NCBI GenBank assembly: GCA_963578105.1
Contig: CAUZBP010000009.1
Location: forward strand, 1 to 64,000
Direction: 5' to 3'
Length of the DNA stretch: 64,000 nucleotides
Source of the DNA: GCA-2718815 sp963578105
Lineage (GTDB): Bacteria; Planctomycetota; Planctomycetia; Pirellulales; Pirellulaceae
Program-made: the position numbers and the translations under genes
Notes under the pieces: generated by a model
Seen by the model: the letters and a program-made list of their open reading frames with translations, nothing else
What the model was told of the DNA's origin: nothing
Databases searched by the model: none
Shown: piece after piece, positions 44,285 to 54,061 of the stretch
How positions within the stretch are numbered: the first letter of the stretch is position 1
How the letters are laid out: the number at the start of each line of letters is the position of its first letter

Positions 44285-46063
44285 TTAACGCAGTACATCT
44301 TCAAAGGCAGTTTGCAAACACTTTAGGGCCAACAGTCCTTTGCGGCCATCGACCACGACGTTGACGCGCACTTCACTAGTATTCACCATCTCAATGTTGA
44401 TATCTGCAGCAGCAAGAGATCGAAACATACGGATAGCAACGCCCGTGTGACTACGTAGTCCAATCCCGGAAACGGAAAGTTTGCACACGTCAGGACTGCT
44501 TGTGACTGGTCCGCATTGGAAATCGCTAGTGAGTTTATCCGCGACTTGCTGACTGTTTTTCAGTGTCGGTTTGGGTACGGTGAAACTTAAGTCGGCCAGA
44601 CCGTCACGACCGTAACTCTGGACAATCATGTCAACGAAGATACCAGCTGCCGCAACATCTTCAAAAACCTTGGCTGCCACACCGGGTGCGTCGGGAACAT
44701 TGTGGATGGAGACGCGTGCCTGCGACTCGTCCAGTGTGATCTGGTCAATGGTGAGCTCCTCCATACCGACTCCCTGTAATCTGGCCACCACGTCGACCGG
44801 ATCGCGCTGCGTGGGAGGAATGGTTGCGGGGAAGGCGGATCGGTCGGTCGGTTCTTGATGCAAGCCAAATACCCCATGGATAACCCCCAGTGCCGTTTGT
44901 GCCTCTGGACGACTGACCAACACCGAAATTTTGATCTCACTGGTAGTGATCATCTGAATGTTGATTCCAGCCTCAGAAAGACCGCGGAACATACGATCCG
45001 CCACTCCTGTCTGTTGAGCCATTCCCAGTCCCACCGCCGACACTTTGGCGACGTTTTCATCGTGGGTGACATCAAGTGCACCCAGCGATTGACTGGCGCT
45101 GGTCACAGCATCGAGTGTTGGTTGAAGTTCGTCTCGAGGTACGGTGAAAGAAATGTCCGCGTGACCTTCATCACCCACATTTTGCACAATCATATCGACG
45201 CTGATGTTTTGCTCTGCAATTCGCGAAAAGATCTCGAAACTCGCTCCTGGAATGTCAGGGACGCCTGACACCGTTATGCGGGCTTCGTTCATCGTGATAG
45301 CAGCACCTCCCACAGCCATGTTGAGTGATTCAGGTTCCGCCACAATCATGGTTCCGGGCAGGTCTGTAAAACTACTGCGTACATGAATAGGCACAGAGAA
45401 TTTTTTGGCAAATTCAATTGATCGACTATGCATGACGCCAGCACCAAGGCTGGCCAGTTCGAGCATTTCGTCGCAACTGATCTGTGCCACGCGACGGGCT
45501 TCTGCAAGTTTACGGGGGTCGGTGGTATAGACTCCGTCGACGTCGGTGTAGATCTCACACACACTGGCACCCAGTACTGCTGCCAAGGCCACTGCCGTGG
45601 TATCACTTCCTCCACGGCCAAGTGTGGTGATGTTGTAATTTTCGTCAATTCCCTGGAAGCCGGCCGCGATCACAATGTTACCCTCGTCCAACAGCTGCTG
45701 AATTCGTTCCGTCGAAATCGAGATGATGCGAGCCTTGGTATGTGTGCTATCCGTTCGGATACCAATTTGCGCACCTGTCAAGCTGACGGCCTGTTCTCCC
45801 AGCGAATCAATCGCCATGGCCATCAGAGCCACACTGACTTGCTCGCCCGTCGAAAGCAACATGTCCATTTCTCGTGCCGGAGGATGTTCGCCAATCTCAG
45901 CTGCCAATTTGATGAGCAGATCGGTGTTTTTTCCCATTGCGCTGACGACCACGACGACCTGGTTACCGTCTTGATGTGCGCGCACGGCTTTTCTGGATGC
46001 CGCCAGGATCTTCTCTGTATCTGCGACACTCGTGCCGCCAAATTTTTGAACAATTAATGCCAT
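44285..46063 (-). CDS. lysC: aspartokinase with four ACT units
   Basis: 592 residues. It catalyses the first step of the aspartate family (lysine, threonine, methionine). The kinase domain (1 to about 245) has KFGGTSV (7-13), VVVVSAMGKNTD and FQGIDEN, GRGGSDTTAVALAA. Then two ACT pairs follow, at about 262-410 and 435-590. Each pair contains a near-copy of VDMIVQ...G.AD-SFTVP and INI-M-TSE motifs. Classical single-function enzymes of about 400-460 residues have one pair, so the regulatory part is duplicated; some cyanobacterial enzymes share this. It is the third gene of a hom-apgM-like-lysC unit and 81 bases after the middle gene. Confidence 0.95.
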   Translation of the reverse strand: MALIVQKFGGTSVADTEKILAASRKAVRAHQDGNQVVVVVSAMGKNTDLLIKLAAEIGEHPPAREMDMLLSTGEQVSVALMAMAIDSLGEQAVSLTGAQIGIRTDSTHTKARIISISTERIQQLLDEGNIVIAAGFQGIDENYNITTLGRGGSDTTAVALAAVLGASVCEIYTDVDGVYTTDPRKLAEARRVAQISCDEMLELASLGAGVMHSRSIEFAKKFSVPIHVRSSFTDLPGTMIVAEPESLNMAVGGAAITMNEARITVSGVPDIPGASFEIFSRIAEQNISVDMIVQNVGDEGHADISFTVPRDELQPTLDAVTSASQSLGALDVTHDENVAKVSAVGLGMAQQTGVADRMFRGLSEAGINIQMITTSEIKISVLVSRPEAQTALGVIHGVFGLHQEPTDRSAFPATIPPTQRDPVDVVARLQGVGMEELTIDQITLDESQARVSIHNVPDAPGVAAKVFEDVAAAGIFVDMIVQSYGRDGLADLSFTVPKPTLKNSQQVADKLTSDFQCGPVTSSPDVCKLSVSGIGLRSHTGVAIRMFRSLAAADINIEMVNTSEVRVNVVVDGRKGLLALKCLQTAFEDVLR

Positions 46064-46144
46064 GGTGAGAAACTATGAAAGAAACGTGAACACTGGGAAC
46101 GATTTGAATTTAGCGATTTCGAGCACAGCTTGTATTCCACTTGT

Positions 46145-47344
46145 TCACTGCAGAAAATGACCCATCAACTGCCAGCCTTCCGGAAAGCAAAGTCCGGACT
46201 GAGCCGCCGAGATCTCGTCGTAAGTCGCCTGGCCGTCCTGCTTGACTTGAGTCCCCGCCAGGGCGAACGGCACGGGACCGTGGCTATGAGTTTTCGTACG
46301 GATGGGAGTCGGATGGTCGGGAGTGACGAGGACGCGATATTCTCCCTGGGCCTTGAGGGCTGCGTGCAGCGGGGCCACGATGTGCCGATCAATCTGTTCC
46401 AAGGACTGAATCTTGGCCTGGATGTCACCTTCGTGAGATGCCTCGTCGGTCGCTTCCACATGAACACAAATAATGTCAGTATCCGTTAGGGCCTCGATCG
46501 CATGATTGCCCTTGGCCGCGTAGTCAGTATCCGTGTAGCCGGTTGCTCCGGGAACTTCAATCCGATCCCAGCCCAGCAGAACTGCTAGGCCTCGCAAGAG
46601 ATCGACTGCTGTGATCATCTTGCCAGACTTTCCGTATCGATCGGCGAACGTTTCCAGAACAGGCTGCTGGCCCAAGCCCCAGAGCCAGACGTTGGTTGCC
46701 GGCAACTTGCCAGCCGCTTTCCGCTGTTGATTCACAGCATGGTTCTCAAATATTGTCACCGATTGGCTCATTAATTCATTCAACAAACTGCTACCCGGTC
46801 CACGTGGATAGTGGTCGGTGACAGGTTGATCCGTCAAATCGTGGGGAGGGATCGTGGTGGTCTCCTCCGAAAACGGAGCCGGAAATTCACTTTCTCGATA
46901 GAGAAGCAAGTTGCGATAACTGACGCCGGGGATGTATTCGAGTTGCTTGTTGGACAATTCGTCCTGTGCTGTCTTGAGGAGTTGTTTGGCTTCGTCCGTG
47001 CTGATGTGGTCTGCCGTGAAATCGCGCATCGTTTGTTGCTCGACCGTGACTAAATTGCAGCGAATGGCCCAGTCTGTCGGGTTCAATTGAATTCCCTGCG
47101 CGGCAGCCTCCAGGGGTGCCCGGCCAGTAAAATGCCGGGTCGGATCGTATCCCAGAAGACTCATGTTGGCGACCGCCGAACCCGCGGGTAGATGGTCAGG
47201 CACGTGTGTCGCCAGTCCCACGGATCCTAGTTCTGCCACGTGGTCCATTGCCGGGGTCGATGCAGATTGCAGGGGGGTCCTGCCTCCCAGCGATTCCTGT
47301 GGTTCATCGGCGCAACCATCGGGGATAATAATGGCGTATTTCAT
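46145..47344 (-). CDS. apgM-like phosphomutase-family protein, candidate homoserine kinase
   Basis: 399 residues of the alkaline-phosphatase superfamily branch annotated as cofactor-independent phosphoglycerate mutase, archaeal type (COG3635). It starts KYAIIIPDG with the metal-binding aspartate D9, and has GSAVANMSLLGYDP (about 55-68, the phosphorylated serine being S56). The metal-binding motifs VEATDEASHEGD and TPDHPTP follow. Its ATG directly follows the hom stop, with no spacer. The position between hom and lysC suggests the homoserine kinase of threonine synthesis, a role proposed for this family in other bacteria. No thrB of the GHMP type is in the window. An ordinary mutase role remains possible. 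Confidence 0.8.
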   Translation of the reverse strand: MKYAIIIPDGCADEPQESLGGRTPLQSASTPAMDHVAELGSVGLATHVPDHLPAGSAVANMSLLGYDPTRHFTGRAPLEAAAQGIQLNPTDWAIRCNLVTVEQQTMRDFTADHISTDEAKQLLKTAQDELSNKQLEYIPGVSYRNLLLYRESEFPAPFSEETTTIPPHDLTDQPVTDHYPRGPGSSLLNELMSQSVTIFENHAVNQQRKAAGKLPATNVWLWGLGQQPVLETFADRYGKSGKMITAVDLLRGLAVLLGWDRIEVPGATGYTDTDYAAKGNHAIEALTDTDIICVHVEATDEASHEGDIQAKIQSLEQIDRHIVAPLHAALKAQGEYRVLVTPDHPTPIRTKTHSHGPVPFALAGTQVKQDGQATYDEISAAQSGLCFPEGWQLMGHFLQ

Positions 47345-48646
47345 CTAGTCCAAAACTCTCATCTTGACGATCTTTTGTCGGATCGAAGCAAGATTTTCCA
47401 GAGATTCCACCGCTTGATTCATCGCTCCCTCGGTCGCCACGTGTGTCATGATGACCAGTGGCACCCCCGGAGAGCTGACTTCTGAATCAGGCTCGTGTTG
47501 GATGACTGAAGCGATGGATATTTGCTGGCGTCCCAAAATCCCTGTTACTTCTGCAAGCACACCAGGATGATCGTCCGCAGTTAAACGCAGATAATATCTT
47601 CCCGTCACCGCGTTTGGGTCCGCCAGTTCAACACGAGCAGCTTGCCGCGACCAGAGTTCTAGCGTATGGAAGGTGAGTTGCGTCCGGCCCAACGCCGTAT
47701 CGATCATATCGGCCACCACTGCCGATGCTGTAGGCATTTGTCCAGCACCCAGACCATGAAAGAATACTCTTCCCACTGCGTCGCCATTCACGTCCACTGC
47801 ATTATAGGCTCCGCGTACTTCACCCAATGGAGTGCCGTGCCGTACCAGAGTTGGTGAAACGTGCAGTTCCAGGCCGGGTTCAGTTAACTGGGCTACTGCC
47901 AGCAGCTTAATTCGATAACCCAATTCGCGAGCGTACCTCAAATCGGCCGGATCAAAATCTTGAATTCCCGTGCGTGGTATTTCATTCCAGCGAGGGCGGG
48001 CTCCAAACGCCAAGTGGGCAAGAATCGACAATTTCTGGACGGCGTCGGTCCCATCTACGTCCATGGTGGGATCTGCTTCCGCGTAACCGCGTTGTTGAGC
48101 TTCGCGAACCGCATCTTGGTAGTTGGTTCCGGCCTCTTCCATACGGGACACGATAAAATTGCTGGTGCCGTTGAGGATACCGCTCAGCGACGTGATTTGA
48201 TTAGCAGACAAACATTGAGCAATATTGGTAATGATGGGGATTCCACCGGCAACGGAGGCTTCGAACGCAATTGAACGTCCCAACTTGCGTGCCCGCTCGA
48301 AAAGTTCCGGACCGTGTACGGCCAACAAGGCCTTGTTGGCCGTGACGATGTCTTTCCCGGACTCCAGTAATTGCAACATGACCGTGCGAGCTGGCTCCAG
48401 GCCACCCATCAACTGGGCGACAATTTGCACTTCCGGATCCTGGGTGATTCTGGACAGATCATCCGTCAGAAGACCTTCAGGAAGTGGACAATCGCGCGGT
48501 TTGCTGAGGTCTTGAACAACCGCATGTCGCAGGACGAGGTTTTTTCCCGCATGTCGGGCAACACGCTCGTGATGCTGAATCAGAATCTGGGCCACCCCAG
48601 ATCCTACGGTACCCAAACCCACAATGGCGACACTTGTTGAGTCCAT
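47345..48646 (-). CDS. hom: homoserine dehydrogenase
   Basis: 433 residues from ATG 48646; an upstream in-frame start at 48682 is unlikely. It reduces aspartate semialdehyde to homoserine with NAD(P)H. The Rossmann motif GLGTVGSG is at 10-17. The catalytic region has KALLAVHGPELF (about 108), the EASVAGGIPII stretch with conserved glutamate and the GTSNFIVSRMEE motif, and later DVDGTDAVQKLSILAHLAFG. A C-terminal ACT domain (about 350-425, AEVTGILGRQQISIASVIQ) allows feedback by threonine. Its stop is immediately followed by the start of the apgM-like gene. Confidence 0.95.
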   Translation of the reverse strand: MDSTSVAIVGLGTVGSGVAQILIQHHERVARHAGKNLVLRHAVVQDLSKPRDCPLPEGLLTDDLSRITQDPEVQIVAQLMGGLEPARTVMLQLLESGKDIVTANKALLAVHGPELFERARKLGRSIAFEASVAGGIPIITNIAQCLSANQITSLSGILNGTSNFIVSRMEEAGTNYQDAVREAQQRGYAEADPTMDVDGTDAVQKLSILAHLAFGARPRWNEIPRTGIQDFDPADLRYARELGYRIKLLAVAQLTEPGLELHVSPTLVRHGTPLGEVRGAYNAVDVNGDAVGRVFFHGLGAGQMPTASAVVADMIDTALGRTQLTFHTLELWSRQAARVELADPNAVTGRYYLRLTADDHPGVLAEVTGILGRQQISIASVIQHEPDSEVSSPGVPLVIMTHVATEGAMNQAVESLENLASIRQKIVKMRVLD

Positions 48647-48792
48647 GAAAATAATCCGTAGCCGGCAAGGTTCTTCTAGCAAACGCCTCCATGTTAGGTT
48701 GATTCGCAGTATATCGTCAACTGCCGGCGAATTGGCTCGACTGGTTTCTCAGTGTTCACCGTGATAGGCTTGAGCCGTCAACAGATGTCTAG

Positions 48793-49872
48793 ATGGTTGT
48801 GGAGACTGAAGTCATGGAACCTGCCGCTCACCAATTCCTGATCGATTTGCTGGAAACTCCCAGTCCTTCCGGGTTCGAAAGTTCCGTCCAGACAATCGTG
48901 CGAGATTATCTTAGCGGATTTTCTGACGAGGTAACTACCGATCTGCATGGGAATGTCATCGGGTGTGTTCAGCCTGACGCCCCCTTGCGCGTGATGCTGG
49001 CGGGACATTGTGATCAGATTGGTTTGATCGTGACACAAATCGATGCCGAAGGTTTCCTCTATACACAAACCATCGGTGGATGGGATCCCCAACAGTTGAT
49101 TGGACAAAGGATGACCATCTGGACGCAAACCGGCCCCGTTCCCGCTGTCCTTTCCCGTAAACCGATCCACCTATTGACGGAGGAAGAACGCAAACAAGTT
49201 GTCAAAACAAAAGACCTCTGGTTGGACATGGGCGCCACGAACAAAGAGGAAGCGTCCAAACAAGTCAGGATCGGTGACGGTGTCACCGTGGAGTTGGGTT
49301 ACCAGGAAATGCCCAATGGGTTGGCTAATGCACCGGGAATGGATGATGCAACTGGGTTGTGGGTGGTCGTCGAAGCGTTGCGACGCGCCAAACAAACTGG
49401 ATTTCAGTGTGCACTGTTTGCAGTGTCGACCGTGCAGGAAGAAATTGGACTACGAGGAGCTCGTACCAGCGCCTTCGGAATCGATCCCCATGTCGGGATC
49501 GCGGTTGACGTAACACACGCCACGGATTGCCCCACCATCGACAAGAATCAAAACGGTGATATTCGGCTGGGTGGCGGGCCGGTCGTGTTTCGGGGTCCCA
49601 ACATGAATCCCGTCGTTGTGGAAAAACTAGTTGACACCTGCAGGGCTCATGAACTGAGTTACCAGCTGGCTGCCAGTGGACGAGCACAGTCCAATGACTC
49701 CAATTCCCTCCAAATCAATCGTGCGGGTGTGGCGGCCGGGTTGGTGGCAATTCCCAATCGCTACATGCACAGCGCGGTGGAAATGATTTCACTCGAGGAT
49801 CTCGACCGAGCTGCCGATCTTTTGGCAGGCTTTGCCAGCCGGATTGCCAGAGACGAAGACTTTACACCCTAA
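48793..49872 (+). CDS. M42-family metallopeptidase
   Basis: 359 residues, an aminopeptidase of the TET/glutamyl aminopeptidase type (family M42), cytosolic and usually forming large shells. Likely metal ligands and catalytic residues: H72 (AGHCDQIG), D184 (GMDDATG), the E216-E217 pair (VQEEIGLRGA), D239 (AVDVTHA) and H326 (RYMHSAVE). The order matches the family, with a cysteine in the first motif where methionine is common. Residues 85-175 form the extra dimer domain. Monocistronic and divergent from hom. Confidence 0.92.
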   Translation: MVVETEVMEPAAHQFLIDLLETPSPSGFESSVQTIVRDYLSGFSDEVTTDLHGNVIGCVQPDAPLRVMLAGHCDQIGLIVTQIDAEGFLYTQTIGGWDPQQLIGQRMTIWTQTGPVPAVLSRKPIHLLTEEERKQVVKTKDLWLDMGATNKEEASKQVRIGDGVTVELGYQEMPNGLANAPGMDDATGLWVVVEALRRAKQTGFQCALFAVSTVQEEIGLRGARTSAFGIDPHVGIAVDVTHATDCPTIDKNQNGDIRLGGGPVVFRGPNMNPVVVEKLVDTCRAHELSYQLAASGRAQSNDSNSLQINRAGVAAGLVAIPNRYMHSAVEMISLEDLDRAADLLAGFASRIARDEDFTP

Positions 49873-49945
49873 GTCAGTGTTTGTCCCGCCGGTACGTGGT
49901 TGATAGGCGGGCGGGCGGCACGCTGCGGACAACTCGCTAGAAATA

Positions 49946-51013
49946 CTATTTAGTCAAGGGGCTGGCCACAGGCCTCGCGAGATGTAGGATCTGGCGAATT
50001 TCGTCAGCAGCAATGGCGAAATTCAAATTCTGGGATTCTGGCCCGCTGGTTACCGTGTTGACTCCCACAACCTCTCCTCGCCGGTTTACCAACGGGCCGC
50101 CGCTATTTCCCGCCATGATGGGCGCGTCCGTTTGAATCCAACGCACGTTCAGAGAAAATCCTGTTTGCCGCATTTCAGACGGCACACGAATGCCACTCAC
50201 GATCCCACGGGTCGTTGAAAACGACAGGCCCAGTGGTGCCCCAAATGCCATCACCTCAGTGCCTTTTCTCGGTGAGGTGGGAGCTAGCTGAAGGACCGGA
50301 AAATCTTCGCGGGCTGTATCGATTTTCAGGATTGCCAGATCTTTCTTCGGTGCCAGATGTAGAGAACCAAGGACGCGCAACCGTCGACGGTCATGAAACA
50401 GGACGTGGGCTTCTTCCACCCCAATCAGCACGTGATAATTGGTGATCACGATTCCCGTGGGGTGAATGACAAAACCGCTTGCTGTCCCCTTTTCTTTTCC
50501 GTAGGTGTTGATGCGTACGACGGCAGGCTCCACGTGGTCGACCAAATCAGGCAAATCGTCAAAAGGAACCAGGCGCTGCTGCGTTGAGGTCCGGGTAAGA
50601 TCCTCTCCGAAATTTTTTCCAGTTTGACCGGAATCTTGAAGCCCGTGTTCCCTCAAGTAGGAATCCGATAAAGCCTTGAGATGATCTGGGGAATTCTGAT
50701 AGATGGCTTCCTCGAAATTTTTGCTGGCTGAATGGGTATCATGCAGCCCAGGATGGGTCACCATCCAGATCACGCCAAAAGTGGTGGTCAGCGCAACGGT
50801 GGCCACGACTCCGACCAACAGCGCGCGCAAGAGAGCTCGAAATTCCAGCTTTCGTTCGTGATCCAGAAATCGCCGGACAGAAATAAAAGGCAATACGACA
50901 CGTGGTACCTTGAAGACTTCTTCGCAAAAGGGACAGCGCGCAAACTGTCCTTTGACCTGTACCGGGATGGGAATCGACTGGTTACAACTGGGACAACAAA
51001 TACGAATGACCAT
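49946..51013 (-). CDS. membrane-anchored trypsin-like serine protease with zinc ribbon
   Basis: 355 residues. A zinc-ribbon-like N-terminus (CCPSC at 6-10, CPFC at 27-30), a membrane helix at about 64-86, and a linker to about 145. Then a chymotrypsin-like domain with catalytic H194 (ITNYHVLI), D225 (KKDLAIL) and S304 (AGNSGGPL). It is shorter than DegP and has no PDZ domain. If the ribbon is cytosolic the protease faces the periplasm. It may degrade or cleave envelope proteins. Convergent with the M42 gene. Confidence 0.88.
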   Translation of the reverse strand: MVIRICCPSCNQSIPIPVQVKGQFARCPFCEEVFKVPRVVLPFISVRRFLDHERKLEFRALLRALLVGVVATVALTTTFGVIWMVTHPGLHDTHSASKNFEEAIYQNSPDHLKALSDSYLREHGLQDSGQTGKNFGEDLTRTSTQQRLVPFDDLPDLVDHVEPAVVRINTYGKEKGTASGFVIHPTGIVITNYHVLIGVEEAHVLFHDRRRLRVLGSLHLAPKKDLAILKIDTAREDFPVLQLAPTSPRKGTEVMAFGAPLGLSFSTTRGIVSGIRVPSEMRQTGFSLNVRWIQTDAPIMAGNSGGPLVNRRGEVVGVNTVTSGPESQNLNFAIAADEIRQILHLARPVASPLTK

Positions 51014-51789
51014 CAGTTCTGTGCTAAAAGAGCTGGGAAATCTGGGGGTTGCGGGTGTCGACGACGTTCAAGATCAAGTAGCGGGTGCAACCGAAAAGAA
51101 TGGCACCCTGCAGGCCAATCCGACTGTAAAAAACAGCAAACGTTCAGCTACAGTTCGGATTCTCCCAGTTTAACAGATTGTCCGAGCCAAATACATTTCC
51201 GCCTGTGGACGACAAGGATCGCCTGGGAGAGACGTTGGATTTCGACACATTTCTAGTAGACAGGCTGAGAAAAAGGGCTTCATCCGGTCGCCCAGCGAAG
51301 GCAGGCTCACCGCTCAAAAGTTACATCTTGGTGCAAGGCACTGTTTTCCTGCCTTTTTGGCCCCGAATTCAAGTTTACTCGTTCCTGGCCACCACCCCCA
51401 TCCTTGGCTGCCAAATTGGCACCATGTTCGGGAAGCGGTGTGTCCCTCGGCCACGATCCATTCACAGCTGATTGCTCTAAACCGTGTCCAAAATGTAGGT
51501 TGGAACAATAGTTTTCCCGTTGGCACAAAGCTTGCTGTTATAAGGTTCTGTATCAGTATGTTCTGTCAAAAAAGTAATACAACCAATGAATAAGGGCACT
51601 TGGAGATTGCAGGATTCAGACCATTTTATCGACTAGCTCCGGAAAGGCCGAACTCCTGCGAGTTGTTTTGCTTTCCTCGATAAGAGAATTTTAACCCTGA
51701 TTTCCATTCGCCCTCGTAAATCTGTTTTCGTTTTCTAAATTGCCCCACAAAACCAACGGGCAACGCATAGATCCAGGAGGAAATTGACC
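51014..51789. other. intergenic region before groEL1
   Basis: About 780 bases. No gene, CIRCE element (TTAGCACTC-N9-GAGTGCTAA) or heat-shock sigma promoter was found. The ribosome site AGGAGG lies at 51775-51780. The AT-rich part from 51530 onward is the likely promoter area. Confidence 0.5.
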
Positions 51790-53529
51790 GTGGCAAAGCA
51801 GATGGTCTTTGAGGATGAAGCACGCCAGCCGTTATTGATTGGCGTTTCGAAGCTCGCAAGAGCAGTCAAAAGCACTCTCGGACCCCGTGGAAAAAACGCG
51901 GTATTGGATAAGGGTTGGGGTTCGCCGAAAGTCACCAAAGATGGCGTGACAGTGGCTGAAGATATCGAACTTGACGATCCCTTCGAAAATCTCGGAGCCC
52001 AGCTCGTTAAGGAAGCGGCCAGTAAAACGAATGATGTAGCTGGCGATGGGACGACCACTGCTACGGTGTTAGCCGAAGCGATTTTCCGAGAAGGTCTGAA
52101 AATGATTGCTGCAGGCGCTGATGCCATGGCGTTGTCGCGAGGTATTCATCAGGCCACCGAAGCGGTCAGTTTGGCGATCGCCAAGCAGGCTACACCGATT
52201 GACGAAAAGAATCGTAAAGAAATTCAACAGATCGCAACGATTGCAGGGAACAATGACCCAGCAATCGGGAGCGTTCTTTCCGATGCTTTTGTGAAAGTTG
52301 GCAAGAACGGAGTGATAACGGTTGAAGAGGGTCGCGGTAGCGATACGTATGTTGAGATCGTGGAGGGAATGCAGTTTGACCGAGGGTTCTTGTCCCCGCA
52401 CTTTGTCACGGACGTGGATGCCCAGGTAGCTGAACTGTCCAGTTGTCTTGTGATGATCTACGAAGAAAAAATCTCTAGTGCCAAGAAGTTAGTTCCCATT
52501 CTCGAGGCGGTCAGTAAAGCCAATAAGCCACTGCTGATTATTGCGGAGGATATTGAGGGTGAGGCATTGGCAACGCTTGTCGTCAACAAGATGCGAGGTA
52601 TTTTGAACGTTTGTGCGGTGAAGGCCCCGGGATACGGCGATCGTCGGAAAGCCATGTTGGGCGACATCGCAACCTTGACTAACGCTACGGCGGTTTTCAA
52701 AGATCTCGGTATCGACTTGGAAAGCGTCAAGTTGAGTGACTTGGGGCAGGCTCGGAAGATCAGGATCAGTTCAGAAAATACAACGATCGTGGGCGGTACC
52801 GGTTCGAAAAAGTCGATTGTTGGCCGTGCGGAACAAATTCGCCGGGAAATTGAGGTGACCGACAGCGATTACGATCGCGAGAAGCTCCAAGAGCGTTTAG
52901 CCAAATTGGCCGGCGGCGTTGCCCAGATCAATTGTGGTGCGGCAACGGAAACGGAGATGAAAGAGCGTAAGGCCTTGATGGAAGATGCTAAGTCGGCAAC
53001 GCAGGCGGCTCTCGAAGAAGGCATTGTCGCAGGTGGCGGGATCGCCCTCATTCGTGCCGAAAAGGCTGTTGGAAAGTTGGCACTCACGGGTGACGAGCAG
53101 TTGGGTGCCCGAATCGTTCAAAATGTGTTGGACATTCCACTGCGAAGCATTGCAGAAAATGCAGGAGTCGATGGTGCGGTTGTGGTCAATCGCGTTCGCC
53201 GTCTTAAGTCCAAGAGTGGGGGTTACAACGCAGAAAAGGGTGAATACGGCGACTTAATAGACGCGGGAGTGATCGATCCTGCCAAGGTCGTGCGGACCGC
53301 ATTGCAGAATGCTGCGAGCGTTGCCGCGTTGCTGCTGACCACCGATTCACTAGTCGCCGAGATTCCCACGGAAGAAGAAGAAGCTCCTGACCACGATCAC
53401 CACGGCATGGGCGGAGGAGATATGGGTGGCATGGGTGGTGGCATGGGAGGAATGGGTGGTGGCATGGGAGGAATGGGTGGTGGCATGCCAGGAATGGGTG
53501 GCATGGGTGGCATGCCCGGCATGATGTAA
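51790..53529 (+). CDS. groL: chaperonin GroEL, copy 1 (Gly-Met-rich tail)
   Basis: 579 residues from GTG 51790, nine bases after AGGAGG; TTG 51784 is too close. Family marks: LGPRGKNAVLDK, VAGDGTTTATVLAEAI (residues about 78-93) and the apical and hinge regions of normal length. The C-terminus, from about 535, is a His-rich stretch (HDHHGMGGG) and repeated GGM units, the flexible tail of classical GroEL. It folds proteins with the GroES encoded 114 bases downstream. The second GroEL copy lies after groES. No hrcA gene in the window. Confidence 0.96.
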   Translation: MAKQMVFEDEARQPLLIGVSKLARAVKSTLGPRGKNAVLDKGWGSPKVTKDGVTVAEDIELDDPFENLGAQLVKEAASKTNDVAGDGTTTATVLAEAIFREGLKMIAAGADAMALSRGIHQATEAVSLAIAKQATPIDEKNRKEIQQIATIAGNNDPAIGSVLSDAFVKVGKNGVITVEEGRGSDTYVEIVEGMQFDRGFLSPHFVTDVDAQVAELSSCLVMIYEEKISSAKKLVPILEAVSKANKPLLIIAEDIEGEALATLVVNKMRGILNVCAVKAPGYGDRRKAMLGDIATLTNATAVFKDLGIDLESVKLSDLGQARKIRISSENTTIVGGTGSKKSIVGRAEQIRREIEVTDSDYDREKLQERLAKLAGGVAQINCGAATETEMKERKALMEDAKSATQAALEEGIVAGGGIALIRAEKAVGKLALTGDEQLGARIVQNVLDIPLRSIAENAGVDGAVVVNRVRRLKSKSGGYNAEKGEYGDLIDAGVIDPAKVVRTALQNAASVAALLLTTDSLVAEIPTEEEEAPDHDHHGMGGGDMGGMGGGMGGMGGGMGGMGGGMPGMGGMGGMPGMM

Positions 53530-53643
53530 CCCCTGTCGACTCAGACAAACCGGCCCGGATGGGCAGTTCATTTCAATCAAAATGTTTTCAAACATATACA
53601 ACTTCTAAATATTTGTGGAATTCAAAGTTTAAGGAAATCTGCC

Positions 53644-53943
53644 ATGGCAAAATTCAAACTGCGACCGTTGGATGATCGTGTTGTTGTAGAAGCATCCGCT
53701 GCTGAGGAGATAACGGCCGGAGGTATCGTTCTACCCGATGCGGCACAAGAAAAACCGCAGCGAGGGGTTGTGATTTCCACCGGACCCGGGCGTTTGCTGG
53801 ATAGTGGCAATCGTGGTGACCTGTCGATTTCGGTGGGTGACGAAGTGATCTATGGGAAGTATGGTGGCTCGGACATCGAAGTGGATGGCGAGGAATACAA
53901 GATACTGCGAGAAACAGACATCCTTGCCAAAGTAGTTGGCTAG
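53644..53943 (+). CDS. groS: co-chaperonin GroES
   Basis: 99 residues, ATG 53644. Family signatures: KLRPLDDRVVVE, then the mobile-loop GGIVLPDAAQEKPQRGVVIS and the roof VGDEVIYGKYGGSDIEVDGEEYKILRE (cited by position about 65-92). It caps the GroEL ring. It lies between the two groEL genes, so it can serve both. Confidence 0.96.
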   Translation: MAKFKLRPLDDRVVVEASAAEEITAGGIVLPDAAQEKPQRGVVISTGPGRLLDSGNRGDLSISVGDEVIYGKYGGSDIEVDGEEYKILRETDILAKVVG

Positions 53944-54061
53944 TTCCTGGGGCTTTGTTGTCGCAGGAAAGACGAGCTGTCGAATTTCGGACGCGTTGCT
54001 CAAAAGGGCATGACGAGTCAACAAATAAACTCAGTATTTCATTTATAAGGAAACTAGAAGC

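Noticed and set aside
53401..53525. Repeated GGM-coding DNA at the groEL1 end as an independent repeat element
   Set aside because: It is the normal Gly-Met tail of GroEL.
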